NCBI GenBank assembly: GCA_025453505.1
Contig: JALOQG010000221.1
Span: 1 to 5,253, forward strand
Direction: 5' to 3'
Source of the DNA: Myxococcota bacterium
GTDB taxonomy: Bacteria; Myxococcota_A; UBA9160; PR03
DNA: 5,253 bases
Position numbers and translations under genes: made by a program. Below the pieces are notes generated by a model. It saw nothing but the letters and a program-made list of their open reading frames with translations. It did not search any database and was not told where the DNA came from. This document shows positions 5,012 through 5,253 of the stretch, one piece after another (position 1 is the stretch's first letter; each line of letters opens with the position of its first letter).

Positions 5012-5253
5012 GCGATCTGTGGGCGCTCTTCCCGGCGTACTTCGCCGCCCACGTCGAGCTCTCGCTCGCGGCGCTCGCGCTGGCCACTGCGATCGCGGTG
5101 CCCCTCGGCGTCGTCGCGGCGCAGCGGCCCCGTCTCGGTGGCGCGCTGCTCGGCACCGCGGGCGTGATCCAGACGATACCGGGTCTCGCGCTGCTCGCGC
5201 TGATGGTCCCGCTCTTCGCGGCGATCGGGGTCTTCACGGCGCGTCACTTCGGG
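5008..5253 (+). CDS. Osmoprotectant ABC transporter permease, N-terminal part (cut by window end)
   Basis: Eighty-two codons are open to the window edge. The start GTG shares four bases (GTGA) with the ATPase stop. The visible protein begins VSDLWALFPAYFAAH, then has a first hydrophobic segment at about residues 17-39 and a second beginning near 46. The second carries GVIQTIPGLALLALM (52-66), which matches the GIIQTIPSLALLAL-type hallmark of OpuB/OsmW/YehW-family permeases. It would form the membrane channel for glycine betaine, choline or carnitine import with the preceding ATPase. In some lineages this permease is fused at its C-terminus to the substrate-binding domain; the window ends too early to tell. 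Confidence 0.85.
   Translation, partial: MSDLWALFPAYFAAHVELSLAALALATAIAVPLGVVAAQRPRLGGALLGTAGVIQTIPGLALLALMVPLFAAIGVFTARHFG

Noticed and set aside
1..5253. CRISPR array, tRNA, insertion sequence or defence/phage system.
   Set aside because: No regularly spaced repeats, cloverleaf, transposase or terminal inverted repeats were seen, and all genes belong to common metabolic, folding or transport families.

Overview
The window is a GC-rich stretch of about 5.25 kb of bacterial chromosome. Reading frames are long and codon third positions are almost always G or C. It is densely packed, with five complete protein genes and two genes cut by the window edges. I see no tRNA, rRNA, CRISPR array, insertion sequence or phage gene. 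A secreted, FkpA/Mip-like peptidyl-prolyl isomerase implies a Gram-negative cell envelope. The general style suggests a high-GC proteobacterium or a deltaproteobacterial/myxobacterial-type lineage. That placement is an impression from protein style, not a measured result.

Layout, left to right. Bases 1-54 are probably the last 17 codons of a rightward gene. A 177-bp gap (55-231) holds a perfect 15-bp inverted repeat and a second, more complex fold, both placed to end the two converging transcripts. A leftward gene (232-957) encodes a secreted FKBP-type prolyl isomerase. A 94-bp divergent spacer (958-1051) carries ribosome-binding sites for both flanking genes, a candidate promoter and a small inverted repeat. 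Rightward from it run an acetyl-CoA hydrolase/transferase family CoA-transferase (1052-2362) and an alpha/beta-hydrolase esterase with an extra N-terminal helical region (2363-3466). These two abut in the same frame, separated by one TGA codon. A leftward HAD-superfamily hydrolase (3453-4202) overlaps the esterase tail by 14 bp. It is divergent, across a 29-bp gap, from a rightward ABC transporter operon. That operon has an ATPase of the glycine betaine/choline/carnitine (osmoprotectant) type (4232-5011) and the first 82 codons of its permease (5008 to the window end).

How the genes may work together. The CoA-transferase and esterase are almost certainly co-transcribed and translationally coupled. 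A plausible but unproven reading is that the esterase frees a (hydroxy)acid from an ester, lactone or oligomer and the transferase converts the acid to its CoA thioester. The ATPase and permease form an osmolyte-uptake operon whose binding protein lies beyond the window, or is fused to the permease. The isomerase acts in the periplasm and the HAD enzyme in the cytoplasm, and neither has an evident link to its neighbours.

I found no convincing undescribed system. The points most worth a second look are the same-frame TGA-GTG junction, the uncharacterised N-terminal region of the esterase, the perfect hairpin at 74-108 and the atypical nucleophile motif of the HAD protein.
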